DNA from: Undaria pinnatifida
Taxonomy: Eukaryota > Sar > Phaeophyceae > Laminariales > Alariaceae
Reading direction: 5' to 3'
Length of the DNA: 64,000 bases
Assembly: GCA_012845835.1 (NCBI GenBank)
Contig: JABAKD010000012.1
Coordinates: 12,958,195 to 13,022,194, forward strand
Shown here: positions 43,620 to 56,668 of the stretch, one piece after another
Layout: each line of letters begins with the position of its first letter
Position numbering within the stretch: the stretch's first letter is position 1
Made by a program: the position numbers and the translations under genes
Notes under the pieces: generated by a model
What the model was told of the DNA's origin: nothing
Seen by the model: only the letters and a program-made list of their open reading frames with translations
The model's database searches: none

Positions 43620-45200
43620 AAAATACATTCCAGCTGTGAGATCGAGAGTTTGTCGAAACTCATCTTTGCAAGCTGTGTGTGATACTCCACGATCGCGTGT
43701 ATTACTGGGTCTGTGTCCTCATTAACGACATGGGTCGGCGACTCCCCTTGGAACTACAGTGTAGCTTGGACCAGGGTCAACAGGGTGATGTTAATAAATC
43801 TGTGCGCGGAAACTATAAACCCCGTTTTTGAGGGGGACAAAATCTGACAGCTGTGCAAGGAAATGTATCACTTTATCAAGTGTATCCTGTTAGTCGTATA
43901 TTCATATACGGGTATATTATAAAAATAAAAAACACTCCAGCTGTGTGATTGAATATTTTGTCGAAACTCATCTTCGCAAGCTGTGTGTGATACTCCGATC
44001 GCGCGTATTACGGGTTGTGTGTCCTCATTAAGGATATAGGTCGGCGACTCCCCTTGCAACTACAGTGTAGCTATCAGAGTCAACGGGGTGATGTTAGTCA
44101 GTCTGTTCGCGGAAACTATAAAACCCGTTCCTGAGGGGGACAAAACCTGACAGCTGTGGAAGGAAACGCATTAGTTTATCAAGTGAATCCTGTAAGTCGA
44201 ATTCCCGGTGAGGGGAGGACGGAGTGTTGAAGGACGTGGGGGCCTGGTTTTGATCAAAAGGGAGCGGGGGTGGGGGGGGGGAGGGGGGTGGGGCAGCTCA
44301 ATTTGTGCGTGGTAACTATAAACCCTTCAACGGGATAAACTTGACGTTTTTGGAAAAAATGCACCAGTTTATCATGGGGGGGGCGGGGGGCGGAACGGGC
44401 GGGGCAGCTGCAATCTGTGCGTGGAAACTATACATCCTTTAAGGGAATACATCTAACGGTTTTGGAAAGAATGCACCACTTTGTCATGTATATCCTGTAA
44501 GTCGTACAACCAGTGAGTAGAGGGCGGATTGTTCGAGGGGGTGGGGGTGGGGTGGGGTGGGGAAGTGGGGGGTGGGGGAGGGGGGGGGAAGGGGGGGGGG
44601 GGGAGGGGGGGGAGGGCTTTAGGTCGCATAGATGTAGGGGTTCGCTATACGCGTGGTGCTAGGTCTAGGCGATGGTGCGCGTGGTGGGGAAGGAGCGGGC
44701 GTTGGGGGCGGAGGGGGGGTGGGAATTTGCAGCAGCGGCATGGATGGCCCTAGAAAGATAATGAGATGATATCCAGTGCGTGGAAGTGTTTATTACTCTG
44801 TCTGGCGGAATTCGGTATTATTAGGTGGGGAGTTTGAGCAAGAGAGAGCGGAGAATAAAAAAGCGGGGGGGGGTGGAGTGTTTTCAAGAGGTTTAGACAT
44901 GTAGTATTAAAGTACACTCCAGCTAGCTGTGAGATCAAAGATTTGGTCGAAACTCATCTTTGCAAGATTGTGTGTGATACTTCGATCGCGCCTATTAATC
45001 ATATATGTAGGGGATTGCTATACTCGTAGTGCTAGGTCTATGCGATCGTGCGGGTGGTGGGGGCGTTGGAGGGGGGGGGGATGAATGAAAGCTACGTCAT
45101 GGATGGCTAGAAAAATAATGACGTGTAATCAATTGCGTAGAAGTGTTTATTACTCTGGACGATTTCGATTGTAAGTGGGGTCTTTAAACAAATTGGGTAG
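43620..45200 (+). repeat. Family A cluster: partial, full and short copies
   Basis: 43620-43915 is a head fragment, 43928-44880 a full copy and 44912-45200 a short copy with the same linker as the 5.7-6.8 kb compound. Three G-tract blocks lie in the full copy. Confidence 0.75.
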
Positions 45201-45225
45201 GGAAAAAAAATATATATATATAGTA

Positions 45226-45392
45226 AAATCGGGTTTCCAGAAAATGAGACCTCGATGGTACGGAGGTGGCTCCATGATTTGGAACCGGTGAATTACTTGG
45301 AGAATCTAGGCCACATCGATCATTGTGCATGTTTCCCACGACCCCAAAGCCAGAGAACATACGTTGAAGGAGAAATACTGAGGATACGAGGA
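45226..45392 (+). repeat. Near-identical copy of module 2 of the 56.7-kb gene
   Basis: Matches 56699-56864 with one substitution seen by eye (C/A in CCCACGACCCC versus CCCACGAACCC). Homology starts at AGTAAAATCGGG, preceded here by a TATATATA run, and ends at AAATACTGA. The frame runs on into unrelated sequence to about 45437. It sits directly after a family A compound element. Confidence 0.6.
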
Positions 45393-45639
45393 GATTGTCG
45401 TCCGCGTCGTCCCAGGCGGCTCTGTCGTTGGGACTGACTGCCGCCGCTCTAGCCGTGGAGTGGACTTCGCGGACTCCCCGTTTTGCACAATTCCAAATAC
45501 GAACCTGCACCAATACGACAGCTTTCTTCGGAGCAGGAAGGAGCACAAGACCCAAGCAACTTGGGGAGCCGCGTGCATGGGACTTATCTCGGGGGCTAAA
45601 CTCCGTGGCGTGAACTGGCGTGTACGGTGACATGAGTAC

Positions 45640-46614
45640 CCAGGCGGGGCTCGCAGGTTTGCTTGCCTCCGTTTACGCAGTAAAATCCACTCGTAGAGGT
45701 ATTATGGCGTTATGATCGCACTGAAATATGGGAGAAAGCTGACATGGGTGGATGCGACCAGATGGACAGCTTGGAGAAGAAGTATACAAACCACTATCCT
45801 TCGAGCTACAACTAACATGTAGCTGACGTTTTCGCACGCACCTCGTACAGCAGTACTACCGTATGCATATACCAGGTATGCAGCAGGATTTCCACCAGCA
45901 GATTGAGCACGCCACCAATGAATAGCAGTCGTTTCCCGTGGCCTCTGCTGTCGAGCGACTGTTTCTGTTGCGTCGCTCTTCGAGTGCTGATGATGGCACT
46001 GTTTCTTCTATCTATTCATAAATATGTAGTTCCACGAACAGAAAAGAGGCCTTCGGGCAAGTAGTCGGCATGGGGGTTGGTCGGGCGCGGTATTACACTA
46101 CAACGTACGAACAACTGCCCCGTAGTGCGTGCTCACAACAGCAGCCAGGGATATCGGGTGTTTTGACCTTCTCTATACCAGGTATACCCTAGAATGCCCA
46201 GCGCACAACGAACGTACCGGTACTGCTGTACATGGTGGTGGGCCCTTCCATAACAAGATCGTAAAGCAAGTCAACCCGGATCAGACATGTTTCCATGATT
46301 TGAGATCCAATAATACAAGGAATATGACACCGCCCCTCAGAAGCATTGTTTTCGTCAGGATAGTCCGTAGGCTGCGGGACCTACTTAGTATACTATAGCC
46401 AGGCCGCCAGGCGAAAGGCGTTGTCTGGGGGGCGTGGGTTGCATGCTACCCTGTCCTGTGCCCTACGAGTATTGCACCAGGATACACGGCCCTAGCTACG
46501 AGTTTAGGCACCAGGATACATCGTACCAGAGGCGGCTGGGCTGCACGGTTTAATGTAGACATATTTAGTTCCACATATATCTGATACCTTCCATTTACCA
46601 GGTATGTTGTTTTA
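45640..46614. other. Unassigned stretch
   Basis: Apparently single-copy within the window. ACCAGGTAT recurs a few times (45872, 46170, 46597). No gene or element recognised. Confidence 0.3.
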
Positions 46615-47145
46615 TTTCCATGTTTTGGAAACAATCAGCAGTACCAACCTCGGTACTTGTATGTATCCGAAGAGACCACGCCTTACACTTCAGCCAAGTA
46701 CCAAGCACGGCTGTACAGGATGTAGTGTCCCGATATTATTTTGTCTATTTTGTATTATCTATCTGCTGTATCCAGCCACACCCCATGCCTGATGAGTAGT
46801 ACCAGGCTCCGTGCTACTGAGGGCGTTTCGCGCATGACATTGCTGGTATTTCGTGTATGATATGGAACAATGCTCGGGGCTTCTGCGTGGTAACTCCTGA
46901 TGTAGGTTGTGGCTTATGACTGACCACGCCCTGTTGCTTTGCTGGTGGCTAGCTGCTGATGTACGCTTTGCTGATCGCGGTTGATATATCGCTCTTGTTT
47001 TGGAAACGATTTGCAGTACCAACCTCGGTACTTGTACAACCTCGATACTTGTAGTTATCTGACTAGACCACGCCTTACCCTTCCTAAAGTACAAAGCACG
47101 GCTATACAGCAGTGTGACGTATTGCCGATGTCATTTTATTTTACA
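46615..47145 (+). repeat. Direct repeat of about 130 bp at the left edge of the satellite
   Basis: Copies at about 46615-46750 and 46985-47145 share TGTTTTGGAAAC, AGTACCAACCTCGGTACTTG, AGACCACGCCTTAC and AAGCACGGCT. The repeat includes a GTACC...GGTAC hairpin like those in the degenerate satellite at 53 kb, so the array may once have extended to here. Confidence 0.55.
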
Positions 47146-47149
47146 TGAT

Positions 47150-50100
47150 CTGCTCGCTAGTAGCTGCTGCCATACGCTTTGCTGATCGCGGGTGATTTAC
47201 CGCTCTGATCGACGCGGCTGTGTGGTCCAGGCATGCTTTCGGCTCTGCTGCCCATTGTTGATATACGGACGTGCTGGCTATGTTACATATGTCTGCGGGG
47301 CGGTGCCTGAGAAGGGTTTGCTGTGCTGATTGCTGTTGATATACAGCTGCGCCAGAAAAGCTTTCCGTTCGCTGATCGCGGTTGATAGACCGTGCTGGTG
47401 ATATACAGCTGCGCCGGACATGCTGTTGCTTTGCTGATACACCACCCTGGTCGACACCGCTGCGCCAGACATGCTATAGCTTGGTCGGTGTAGATACCGC
47501 TGCGTCATACATGACTTCGCTTTGATCGCGGTAGATAGGGTGTGCGTCATACATAATTTCGCTTTGATCGCGGTTGATAGAGTGCGCTGGTGATATGCAG
47601 CTGCGCCAGAGATGATTTTGCTTTGCTGATCGCGGTTGATACACCGCCCAGGTCGACACGGCTGTGTCGTCCAGAAGTGCTTTCGCTTCATTTATTTTTA
47701 TTTAATGCTGTTGATATACAGCTATACCGCGCTGGTGATATACAGCTGCGCCAAAGATGATTTCGCTTTGCTGATTGTGGCTGATACACCGCCAAGGTCG
47801 ACACGGCTGTGTCGACCAGAAGTGCTTTCGCTTCAGTTTTGATTGCTGTTGATATACAGCTCTCGCCATTGATATACCGCCTTGGTCGACACGGCGGTGT
47901 CGTCCAGAAGCGCTTTCGCTTTATTTATTTGTATTTATTGCTGCTGATATACAGCTATACCGCGCTGGTGATATACAGCTGCGCCAGAGATGCTTTTGCT
48001 TTGCTGTTCGCGGTTGAGGCACCGCCCAGGTCGACACGGCTGTGTCGACCAGAAGTGCTTTCGCTTTCGTTTTTGATTGCTGTTGATGTACAGCTTTCGC
48101 GGTTGATATACCGCCCTGGTCGACACGGCTGTTTGGTCCAGGAATGCTTTCGCATTTATTTCTGATGGCTGTTGATATACAGCTATACCGCACTGGTGAT
48201 ATACAGCTGCGCCGAATATGCTCTTGCTTTGCTGATAGCGGTTGATATACCGCCCAGGTCGACGCGGCAGTGTCGTTCAGAAGTGCTTTCGCCATTATTT
48301 TCGATTGCTGTTGATATACAGCTCAGATATGCTTTCGCTTCGCTGATCGTGGTTGATATACCGCGCTGGTGATATATAGCTGCGCCAGAGATGCTTTTGC
48401 TTTCCTGATCGCGGTTGATACACCGCCCAGGTCGACACGGCTGTGTCGTCCAGAAGCCCTTTCGCTTTAGTTTTTATTGCTGTTGATATACAGCTATACC
48501 GCGCTGGTGATATGCAGCTGCGCCAGAGATGCTTTTGTATTGCTGATCGCGGTTGATACACGGCCAAGGTCGACATGGCTGTGTCGTCCAGAAGCCCTTT
48601 CGCTTTAGTTTTGATTGCTGTTGATATACAGCTATACCGCGCTGGTGATATACAGCTGCGCCAGAGATGCTTTTGCTTTGCTGATCGCGGTTGATACACC
48701 ACCCAGGTCGACACGGCTGTGTCGACCAGAAGTGCTTTCGCTTCAGTTTTGATTGCGCGGTTGATAATACAGCTCTCGCCATTGATACACCGCCCTGGTC
48801 GACACGGCTGTGTCGTCCAGAGATGCTTTCGCTTTATTTTTATTTATTGCTGTTGATATACAGCTGTACCGCGCTGGTGATATGCAGCTGCGCCAGAGAT
48901 GATTTCGCCTTGCTGATCGTGGCTGATACACCGCCCAGGTCGACACGGTTGTGTCGACCAGAAGTGTTTTCGATTTTGTTTTTGATTGCTATTTATATAC
49001 AGCTCTCGCGGTTCATATACCGCCCTGGTCGACACGACTGTGTCGTCCAGAAGCGCTTTCGCTTTATTTATTTGTATTTATTGCTCTTGACACACAGCTA
49101 TACCGCACTGGTGTATACAGCTGCGCCAGAGATGCTTTTGCGTTGCTGTTCGCGGTTGAGACACCGCCCAGGTCGACGCGGCTGTGTCGACCAGAAGTGC
49201 TTTCGCTTTCGTTTTTGATTGCTGTTGATATACAGCTGTCGCGGTTGATATATCGCCCTGGTCGACACGGCTGCGTGGTCCAGAAATGCTTTCGCATTTA
49301 TTTCTGATGGCTGTTGATATACAGCTATACCGCGCTGGTGATATACAGCTTCGCCGGACATGCTGATAGCGGTTGATATACCGCAATGGTCGACACGCTG
49401 TGTCGTCCATAAGTGCTTTCGCTATGATGTTCGATTGCTGTTGATATACAGCTCAGATATGCTTTCGCTTTTCTGATCGCGGTTGATATGCAGCTGCGCC
49501 AGATATGTTTTGCTTCGTTGATCGCGGTTGATACCGCCCTGGTCGACATGGATGTGTCGTCCAGAAGTGCTTTCGCTTTCGATTTTGATGGCTGTTGATA
49601 TACAGCTACACCGCGCTGGCGAAATACAGCTGCGCCAGAGATGTCTCTGCTTTGCTGATTGTGGTTGATACACCGCCCAGGTCGACACTGCTGTGTCGAC
49701 GAGAAGTGCTTTCGCTTCAGTCTTCTGATCGCTGTTGACATACAGCTTTCGTGGTTAATATACCGCCCAGGTCGACACGGCTGTGTCGTCCAGAAGTGCT
49801 TTCGCTTTAATTTGGATGGCTGTTGATATACAGCTATACCACGCTGGTGATATACAGCTGCACCAGAGATGCTTTTGCTTTGCTGATCGCGGTTGATACA
49901 CCGCCCAGGTCGACACGGCTGTGTCGACCAGAAATGTTTTCGATTTTGTTTTTGATTGCTATTTATATACAGTTCTCGAGGTTGATATACCGCCCAGGTC
50001 GACACGACTGTGTCGTCCAGACGTGCGTTTGCTTTGGTTTTTGATGGCTGTTGATATACAGCTATGCCGCGCTCATGATATACAGCTGGGCCGGTTATGC

Positions 50101-52900
50101 TCTTGCTTTGCTGATAGCGATTTATATACCGCACTGGTCGACGCGGCTATGTCGTCCAGAAGCGTTTTCGCTTTAGATTTTGATTGCTGTTTATATACAG
50201 CTCAGATATGCTTTGACTTTGCAAATCACGGTTGATATACAGCTGCGCCAGATATGTTTTGCTTTGCTGATCGCGGTTGATACCGCCTTCGTCGACATGG
50301 CTGTGTCATTCAGAAGTGCTTTCGCTTTCGATTTGGATGCTGTTGTATGCAGCTATATTGCCCTGGTGACATGCAGCTGCACCATATACGGCTTAGCTCT
50401 GCTGATCGCGTTTGACATACGGCGCTGGTGAAATACAGCTGCGCCAGATATGCTTTTGTTTTCCTGATCGTGGTTGATATACCGCTCTGGTCGATACGGC
50501 TGCATTTTCTAGTAGTGCTTTCGCTTCAGGTTTTGATTGCTACTGATATACAACTACACCACGCTGTTGATTTACATCTGCGCCAGATATGTTTCTGCTT
50601 TGCTGATCGCGGTTGATATATTGCTCGACACGGCCGTGTCGTCCAGAACGGCTTCGCTTTAAGTTTTTGATTCCTGTTGACGTACAGCTATACCGCGCTG
50701 GTGACATACATCTGCGCCAGATATTTTTCTTCCGGCTGATCGCGGATGATATACCGCTCTGGTCGACACGGCTGTGTCGTCCAAAACGGCATCGCTTTAA
50801 GCTTTCGATGGCTCTTAATATACAGCTGCGCTATATATGCCTCCGCTATGCTGATTGCAGTTGATGTTCCGCGCAGTTGATACACAGCTGCGCTCTGGCT
50901 GCCACGGGTGTGTCGTCCAGAGCGGCTTCGCTTTAAGTTTTTGATTGCTGTTGACATACAGCTATACCGCGCTGGTGACATACATCTGCGCCAGATATGT
51001 TCCTTGCTGCTGATCGCGGTTGATCTATCGCCCTGGTCGACACGGCTGCGTCGTCCAGAACGGTTTTGCTTTAAGCTTTTGATGGCTGTTGATATATAGC
51101 TGCGCCAGATATATATGCTCCCGCTGTGCTGATAGCGGTTGATGTTCCGCGCTGTTGATATACAGTTGTGCCAGATATTATTTCCCCTTGCTGATCGCGG
51201 TTGATATACCGTGGTGTTGATATACAGCTGCGCCGGGTATGCTTTTGCTTTGCTGATCGCGGTTGATATACAGCGCTGGTCGGCACGGCCGTGTTGCCCA
51301 GCGGTGCTTTTGCTTAGTATTGTGATTGCTGTTGATATACGGCTGCGCCAGATATGCTTTCGCTTTGCTGACCGCGGTTGATATACCGCGCTGGTGATGT
51401 ACAGCTGCGGCAGATATGCTTTTGCTTTACTGAACGCGGTTGATATACCACGCTAGTGATATACAGTTGCGCCATGTATGCCTTTGCTTTGCTGATCGCG
51501 GTTGATGTACTGCCCTCGTCGGCTGCGTCGCCCAGCAGGGCTTTCGCTTAAAGTTTTGATTGCTGTTGATACACAGCTATACCGCGCTGCTGGTGATATA
51601 CGGCTGTGCCAGATGGTGCTAGGTATGCTTTGCTTCGCTGATCGCAGTTGATATACCGCGCTGGTAATACGCAGTTGCGCTAAATAGGCATTTGCTTGGC
51701 TAATCTCGCAGTTGATATTCCGCCCTGGCCGACACGGCTGCATTGTCCAGAAGTGCTTTCGCTTTAGCTTTTGATTGCTGTTCATATGCAGCTATACCGC
51801 GCTAGTGATATACAGCTGCGCCAGATATGCTCTTGCTTTGCTGATTGCGGTTGATACACCACTCTGGTCGACACGGTTGTGTCGTCCAGAAGGGTTTTCG
51901 CTTCAGTTTTCTGATTGCTGTTGAATCCGGCGCGCCAGACATTATTTTGCCTTGCTGATCGCGGTTTATATACAGCGGCACCAAATGCGTTTTGCGTTGC
52001 TGATTGCGGTTGATTTACGTCGCTGGTGATAACAGCTGTGTCATAGATGCCTTTGGTTTGCTGATCGCGGTGAATATACCGCTCTGGCAGTCACGACCGT
52101 GTCGTCCAGCAGCGCTGTCGCTTTGGTGTCCTGACCGCTGTTGATATATTGCTACGACAGTATGTTTTCGCTTGGCTGATCGCGGTTGATACACCGCACT
52201 TTGATATGCAGCTGTGCCAGATATACTTTCTTTCTGTGGATCGCAGTTGATATACCGCTCTGCTCGACACGGCAGTGTGGCCCAGAAGTGCTTTTGCTTT
52301 CCTGATCGTAGTTGATATGCGACTAGATTAGTTGTGTTTTCGCGTTGCCGATTGGTTATGCCGCAGTGGGGACATACACACTTCATGGCCGGCTGGGCCA
52401 AACGTGCTTTCGCTCTGCTGATCACCATGGATGTACGGCTATGCCAGATATGCTTTCGCGCTGCTGACCGTGGTTACATCGCTCTGGTCGACACGACTGT
52501 GTCGCCCAGCAGCGTTTTCGCTTTGCTGCTCGGGGTTGATATGCAGCTGTGCCTTTTGTATTTTCGCTTTGAAAAAATCGCGGGCGCGGGTGTGCCTGAG
52601 GGAGTTGGTTTTGCCGATCGCTGTTGATATACAAGGGTCGCAGATATCCTTTCGCTTTGCGGATCGCGGGGATCTACCGCTCTGGTCGACACGGTTGTGG
52701 CGTCTTGAATGACCTTCGCTTTGCTGTTTGTTGACATACGACTGGGTTGGGCGTATTTTGCTTTGACGATACGCGTCTAGGCGATCTCGCTGGGCCAATC
52801 GCGGTTGATGTGCCGCCCTGGTCGACTGATCGCGATTAATGTACCGCCCTGGTCGACACGGCTGCGTCGTCCAGCAGTGCATCGGCTTCCTTGCTCACGG
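47150..52900. repeat. Hairpin-rich satellite array
   Basis: About 5.7 kb of tandem units. In the best-kept part (47.6-49.8 kb) a roughly 90-bp and a roughly 143-bp subunit tend to alternate, giving a higher-order unit near 233 bp. Each subunit is made of short hairpins: GGTCGACAC-GGCT-GTGTCGACC (for example 47796-47817), GCTGT-TGATAT-ACAGC (47707-47722) and GCGGT-TGATAT-ACCGC (48238-48253), joined by CAGAAGTGCTTTCGCTTT-like spacers. Several frames on both strands stay open for 100-269 codons because of the repeat, for example YQPRSAKQKHLWRSCISPAR on the minus strand; I treat these as by-products. The array lies inside the SPO11 intron between exons a and b. Confidence 0.85.
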
Positions 52901-53261
52901 TTGATACACGGCTGGTTTAGTTGTATTTTGCTGTGCTGATTAGTTAGGCCGCTCATTGACATGGTGGTATTACGGTTGCTGTCGGTTGCTATTGCTTTGC
53001 TCCTCGCTAGCAATATATCGCTTCCATAGGCACGGCGGTGCCAGCGGGCTTTGCGTCGCTGACCTCGGTACGGCAGTACCAGCAGTTTTTGTTCCGCTGG
53101 CCTCGGTACGTTGTGCTGCCACCTCTCTGGTCGCTGGTTGGGTGTATTGGATATACCACCATCGCTGGATCGGCTTTGCCGGGGATATGTTGTCTTGCCA
53201 GTTGCTGAGGTACACAGATGGTTCGGCTGTCTTCATTGCCGCGGCTGACTTTCGGATCGCG

Positions 53262-53560
53262 GCTGAGATACAGCTATGGCTGACATGGGTCAGCGTTGCG
53301 ACCGCTATACCACTCGTTACTGTTGATATACACTTCATGCTAACGCAGTTTAATCAGAGGCAACTGCGTGTGTCGCGGGTTGCGGGGTTACACAGCTAGG
53401 GTTGGTGTGCTGACAACGTCGTTGCAGTCGATACGGCATATATCTCGGATGCCGATGCCGCTGCTCCCTTGTCTTCTCACCGACGCGCGCGGGTCACGGT
53501 TTAATAATGGGCGGGGTTACCATGTGGCAGGTTAACCCGCTTCTGCTGCGAGAGATAGAG
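53262..53560 (+). repeat. About 290-bp segment, first copy
   Basis: Matches 55054-55350 in order: CTATGGCTGACATGGGTCAG, CGACCGCTATACC, ACGCAGTTTAATCAGAGG, GTGTGCTGACAACGT, ACCCGCTTCTGCTGCGAG. A third, shorter copy is at about 53700-53885, with a 12-bp GACCGCTATACC triplication at 53746-53775. Confidence 0.65.
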
Positions 53561-55053
53561 ACTTTGCGAAACAAGATCGGAACGAACTCATAGTCTAACT
53601 TCGCTGGTTGCTGGTTGGTTGCGGTTAACACACGTATCTTGCTGGTTGCTGTGTTCATCCAGATGTTGACAATTATCTTCGTGCCGCTACTGATTCACGG
53701 GTCGCGGTTGGGACACAGTTGTTGGTGACATGGGTCAGGGTGGCGACCGCTATACCGACCGCTATACCGACCGCTGTACCTCTCTTTACTGTGGATATAC
53801 AGTTCATGCTGATGCAGTTTCATCAGGGATGGCTGCATGTTTCGCTTGTTGCGGTGGTTACACAGCTATCGTTGACGCGCAGATCGAACAGTTATCACTG
53901 GCTCGGCTGCACCAGATGCTTTTGCTTTGCGGATTGCTGTGGGTACTAATACCCCCCTTGGGACTTCGGAGAGCAACGCTGACGAACATAACTGGCAATT
54001 TCAGGGTCTGCCACACGACGTTACACGGGGTGCTAGCTTAAGGAGTGGGAATTTTCATGTGCGACTCCAACGCAAGAAGCTGCGCGATACGCGCGTAGCA
54101 TGACACATCGTGTGCTGCGCACTCATGCTATGACAATGACCGCCTTTCTTACTTGTTTTATCGCTATGCGTGGGCTCCGAAAGGGGTAATGTCGGTATTA
54201 ATGTGGGTATACAGCTGTCGCTGACACACGGCTGTGTGGATATGCAACCATCATTGGCACTGTTGTGCCAGAGATGGTTTCACTTTGCTGATCACTGTTG
54301 ATATACAGCTGTGCCAAAAGTGCTTTCGCTTTGCGGGTAGCTGCTAACATACAGCTATTGCCCACACTGATGTGTTGTCGCTGTTGCCTCGCTAGTCGCC
54401 GTTGATAGTCGTTGATCACTGTCGCTGTTGATATACAGCGGTTGATGGCACGGCTGTCATATTGGCTGTTTCGTCGCTGATTGCTTTTATAGGGCGATCT
54501 CCGGCGCGGGCTATTTATTGACTGTTGCTTCGCTGATCAATATTGATATACACCAATCTCCGGCGCAGCCGTGCCGGAGCTGCTTTGTGTGACTGCTGAC
54601 GTGGCTGGGGTATGGTTGCGGTGGCTTCGCTAGTCGCTGTCGGTATACAGCAATCACGGGCACAATTGTGCCAGAGGCTCTACTTCGCTGACCTCGGCGT
54701 GGCAGTGCCAGGGGCTTCTGGTTGGCGGATCTTGGCCCGGCGGTGCTGGAGGCTTTGGTTTTGCTGATCTCTATAGATATACAGCTATGACTGGCATGGC
54801 GGTGTTATCTCTGGGCCGCTGCAGTTGATTTGCTTGTTGCTGATGATAGTTTCTGGGTGCTGTCAATATATAAAAGCTATCGATCACACGACTGTGTCCA
54901 TACATAATGGCCGCTGCTTCGTGGATTGAGATTGTTTTACCATCATCGCTAGCATGGCGGTGCCGGAGATGCTTTTGCCTAGCTCATTGTTGATGTCAAA
55001 CAGATACTGACGCCTGTCTTCGTCGCCGCTATTGCTTCGCAAGTCGCGGTTGA

Positions 55054-55350
55054 CAGACAGTTATGGCTGACATGGGGTCAGAGTTGCGCCCGCTATACCG
55101 CTTGTTACTCTGTCAATTTGCATGTAATGCTTACGCAGTTTTATCAGAGGTGATAGTGTGTATCGCTGGTGGCAGTGATTACACATCTATGGTTGATGTG
55201 CTGACAACGTGCTTGCAGTCGACACTGCATACATTTCAACGGATACCGAGACCGCTGCCCCCATGTCTTCCTACCTACGCGCGGGGGCTACGGTTTGATA
55301 ACGGGCGGGTGTCGCGGTGTGGCGGGTAAACCCGCTTCTGCTGCGAGGAC
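55054..55350 (+). repeat. About 290-bp segment, second copy
   Basis: Second copy of the 53262-53560 segment, ending CCCGCTTCTGCTGCGAG. It marks the right edge of satellite-like DNA. Confidence 0.65.
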
Positions 55351-56630
55351 TCGACCCGCTAAATACAGCTCGTCCGCAACCCAGTACAGGTACCTTTCGA
55401 CGGCCCCATCCCCGGGTCCCTCTCCACGTGAATTGGGCGTACATGCACCGGCAGGGTGTACGCCGCGACGGGTGGGTGGGCGCATCGCTGGCCCAGCAGC
55501 CCCCAATCCCCCCCGATCTGGGCGCTGCGGGGATAAAAACGCAACGCCCGCGCGCCAGGGGAGTTGGAGGTCGGGACGGGGTCGGGGTCGCCGGGGAGGC
55601 GGCGACCGCGGCCTACTCGCTTCTCCTGCCATTCCGCCGCCCGCCCCCGGTCCGCCCGGGCGATAGCTGAGCGGGCTGACTATAAATCTCGGTTGCAGGC
55701 CCTGCTTAATTTTCATTTTTATTTTAATTTAATTTTATTTTTGCTAGCTACTGATAGTATCGCAGACACATGCGTGACTCATGGCAGCTGTTCCTATTTC
55801 GTTACATCATAATTTCGCTGTTGGGTAATGGTAGGTAGGAGTGGCCCGGAGTCGCGCTGTTAGTGTCTGTGCTACCGTCAGGTTTTCTCGATGGGTTGGC
55901 TGGACACACAGCATCACTTCGACGCTCGCTTAGTTGTTTAGCAGAACAAGGGGCGTGAAATGTTTCCCCCCGGTTCTAACGTACGATGCTGTGTATTGAC
56001 ATCCAGATAGTCTTGTATTGGCATTCGCGGTAGGTGGGCGCGGATGAATGGCTCTGGCACCTAAATCATTGCCAGACTGGCGTGCAGCCTATTCCACAGC
56101 TTTTCGCCGAACATCGGTGGGGGGACACATGGGCGATTCTCAACCCCTCGCCCACATTGCCTGTTTCGGCAGACGTATTTAGGGACCCGATGCAATGGCC
56201 GCTCCGACGGTGGTCGTGGCATGCCCCGGCGTAGGACGCCGGCGCGGGGGGGAGCGCGTTTGTGCCGGGTTTCGTGCGCAGACACGAATCGGTTTGGGAC
56301 GAACTCGTCCTGCAGGAACACCCACTCCGTGACGAGCTTACATCATGCTGATGTTTGGAACATGGAACAAGCAGTACCGAGGTACCATGTATGTTTTACG
56401 GTGACTACTGCTGCTCTTACGGGGAGCACCTATCAAACCAGTGACGGTGCTTCTAAGCGAACGCAAACGTAGGCTAATCCTAATTGACTTACCACACCCG
56501 CCGGTCCTTCGCCTCGTGCACGCCACTGTATGGAAACAATTTATAAGAAGTTTGGGTGAGGCGACGACCCCAGTCCGGTAGCCGATGCAGAGTATAAGAA
56601 GCAATGGAAGTATGGGTAGGCCCACCGGCT
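55351..56630. other. GC-rich unique stretch, no gene recognised
   Basis: 55351-55680 is markedly GC-rich (runs such as GGGGTCGGGGTCGCCGGGGAGG) and open on both strands, which is expected from composition. A minus-strand frame contains RYLYWVADELYLAGRVLAAE but no family is evident. 55700-56630 is mixed sequence with nothing I can assign. Confidence 0.4.
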
Positions 56631-56668
56631 GGGGGAGGAGGCCTCATCTAATCCAATACTTACTTTAA

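Larger units (their letters stand above)
52900..55350. repeat. Degenerate hairpin satellite, right flank
   Basis: Diverged continuation of the array with units such as GTTGATATACAG, GCTGACATGGGTCAG and many hairpins of the form stem-GGCN-stem followed by AG: GGCACGGCGGTGCC (53029-53042), GGTACGGCAGTACC (53067-53080), GGCACTGTTGTGCC (54256-54269), GGCACAATTGTGCC (54659-54672). Confidence 0.65.

Noticed and set aside
47278-50134. Reading frames of up to 269 codons in the satellite
   Set aside because: Open on both strands in several frames because of the repeat unit; the peptides are repeats of the same hairpin sequence.
47150-52900. CRISPR-like array
   Set aside because: Units vary, there are no unique equal-length spacers, and the context is eukaryotic.
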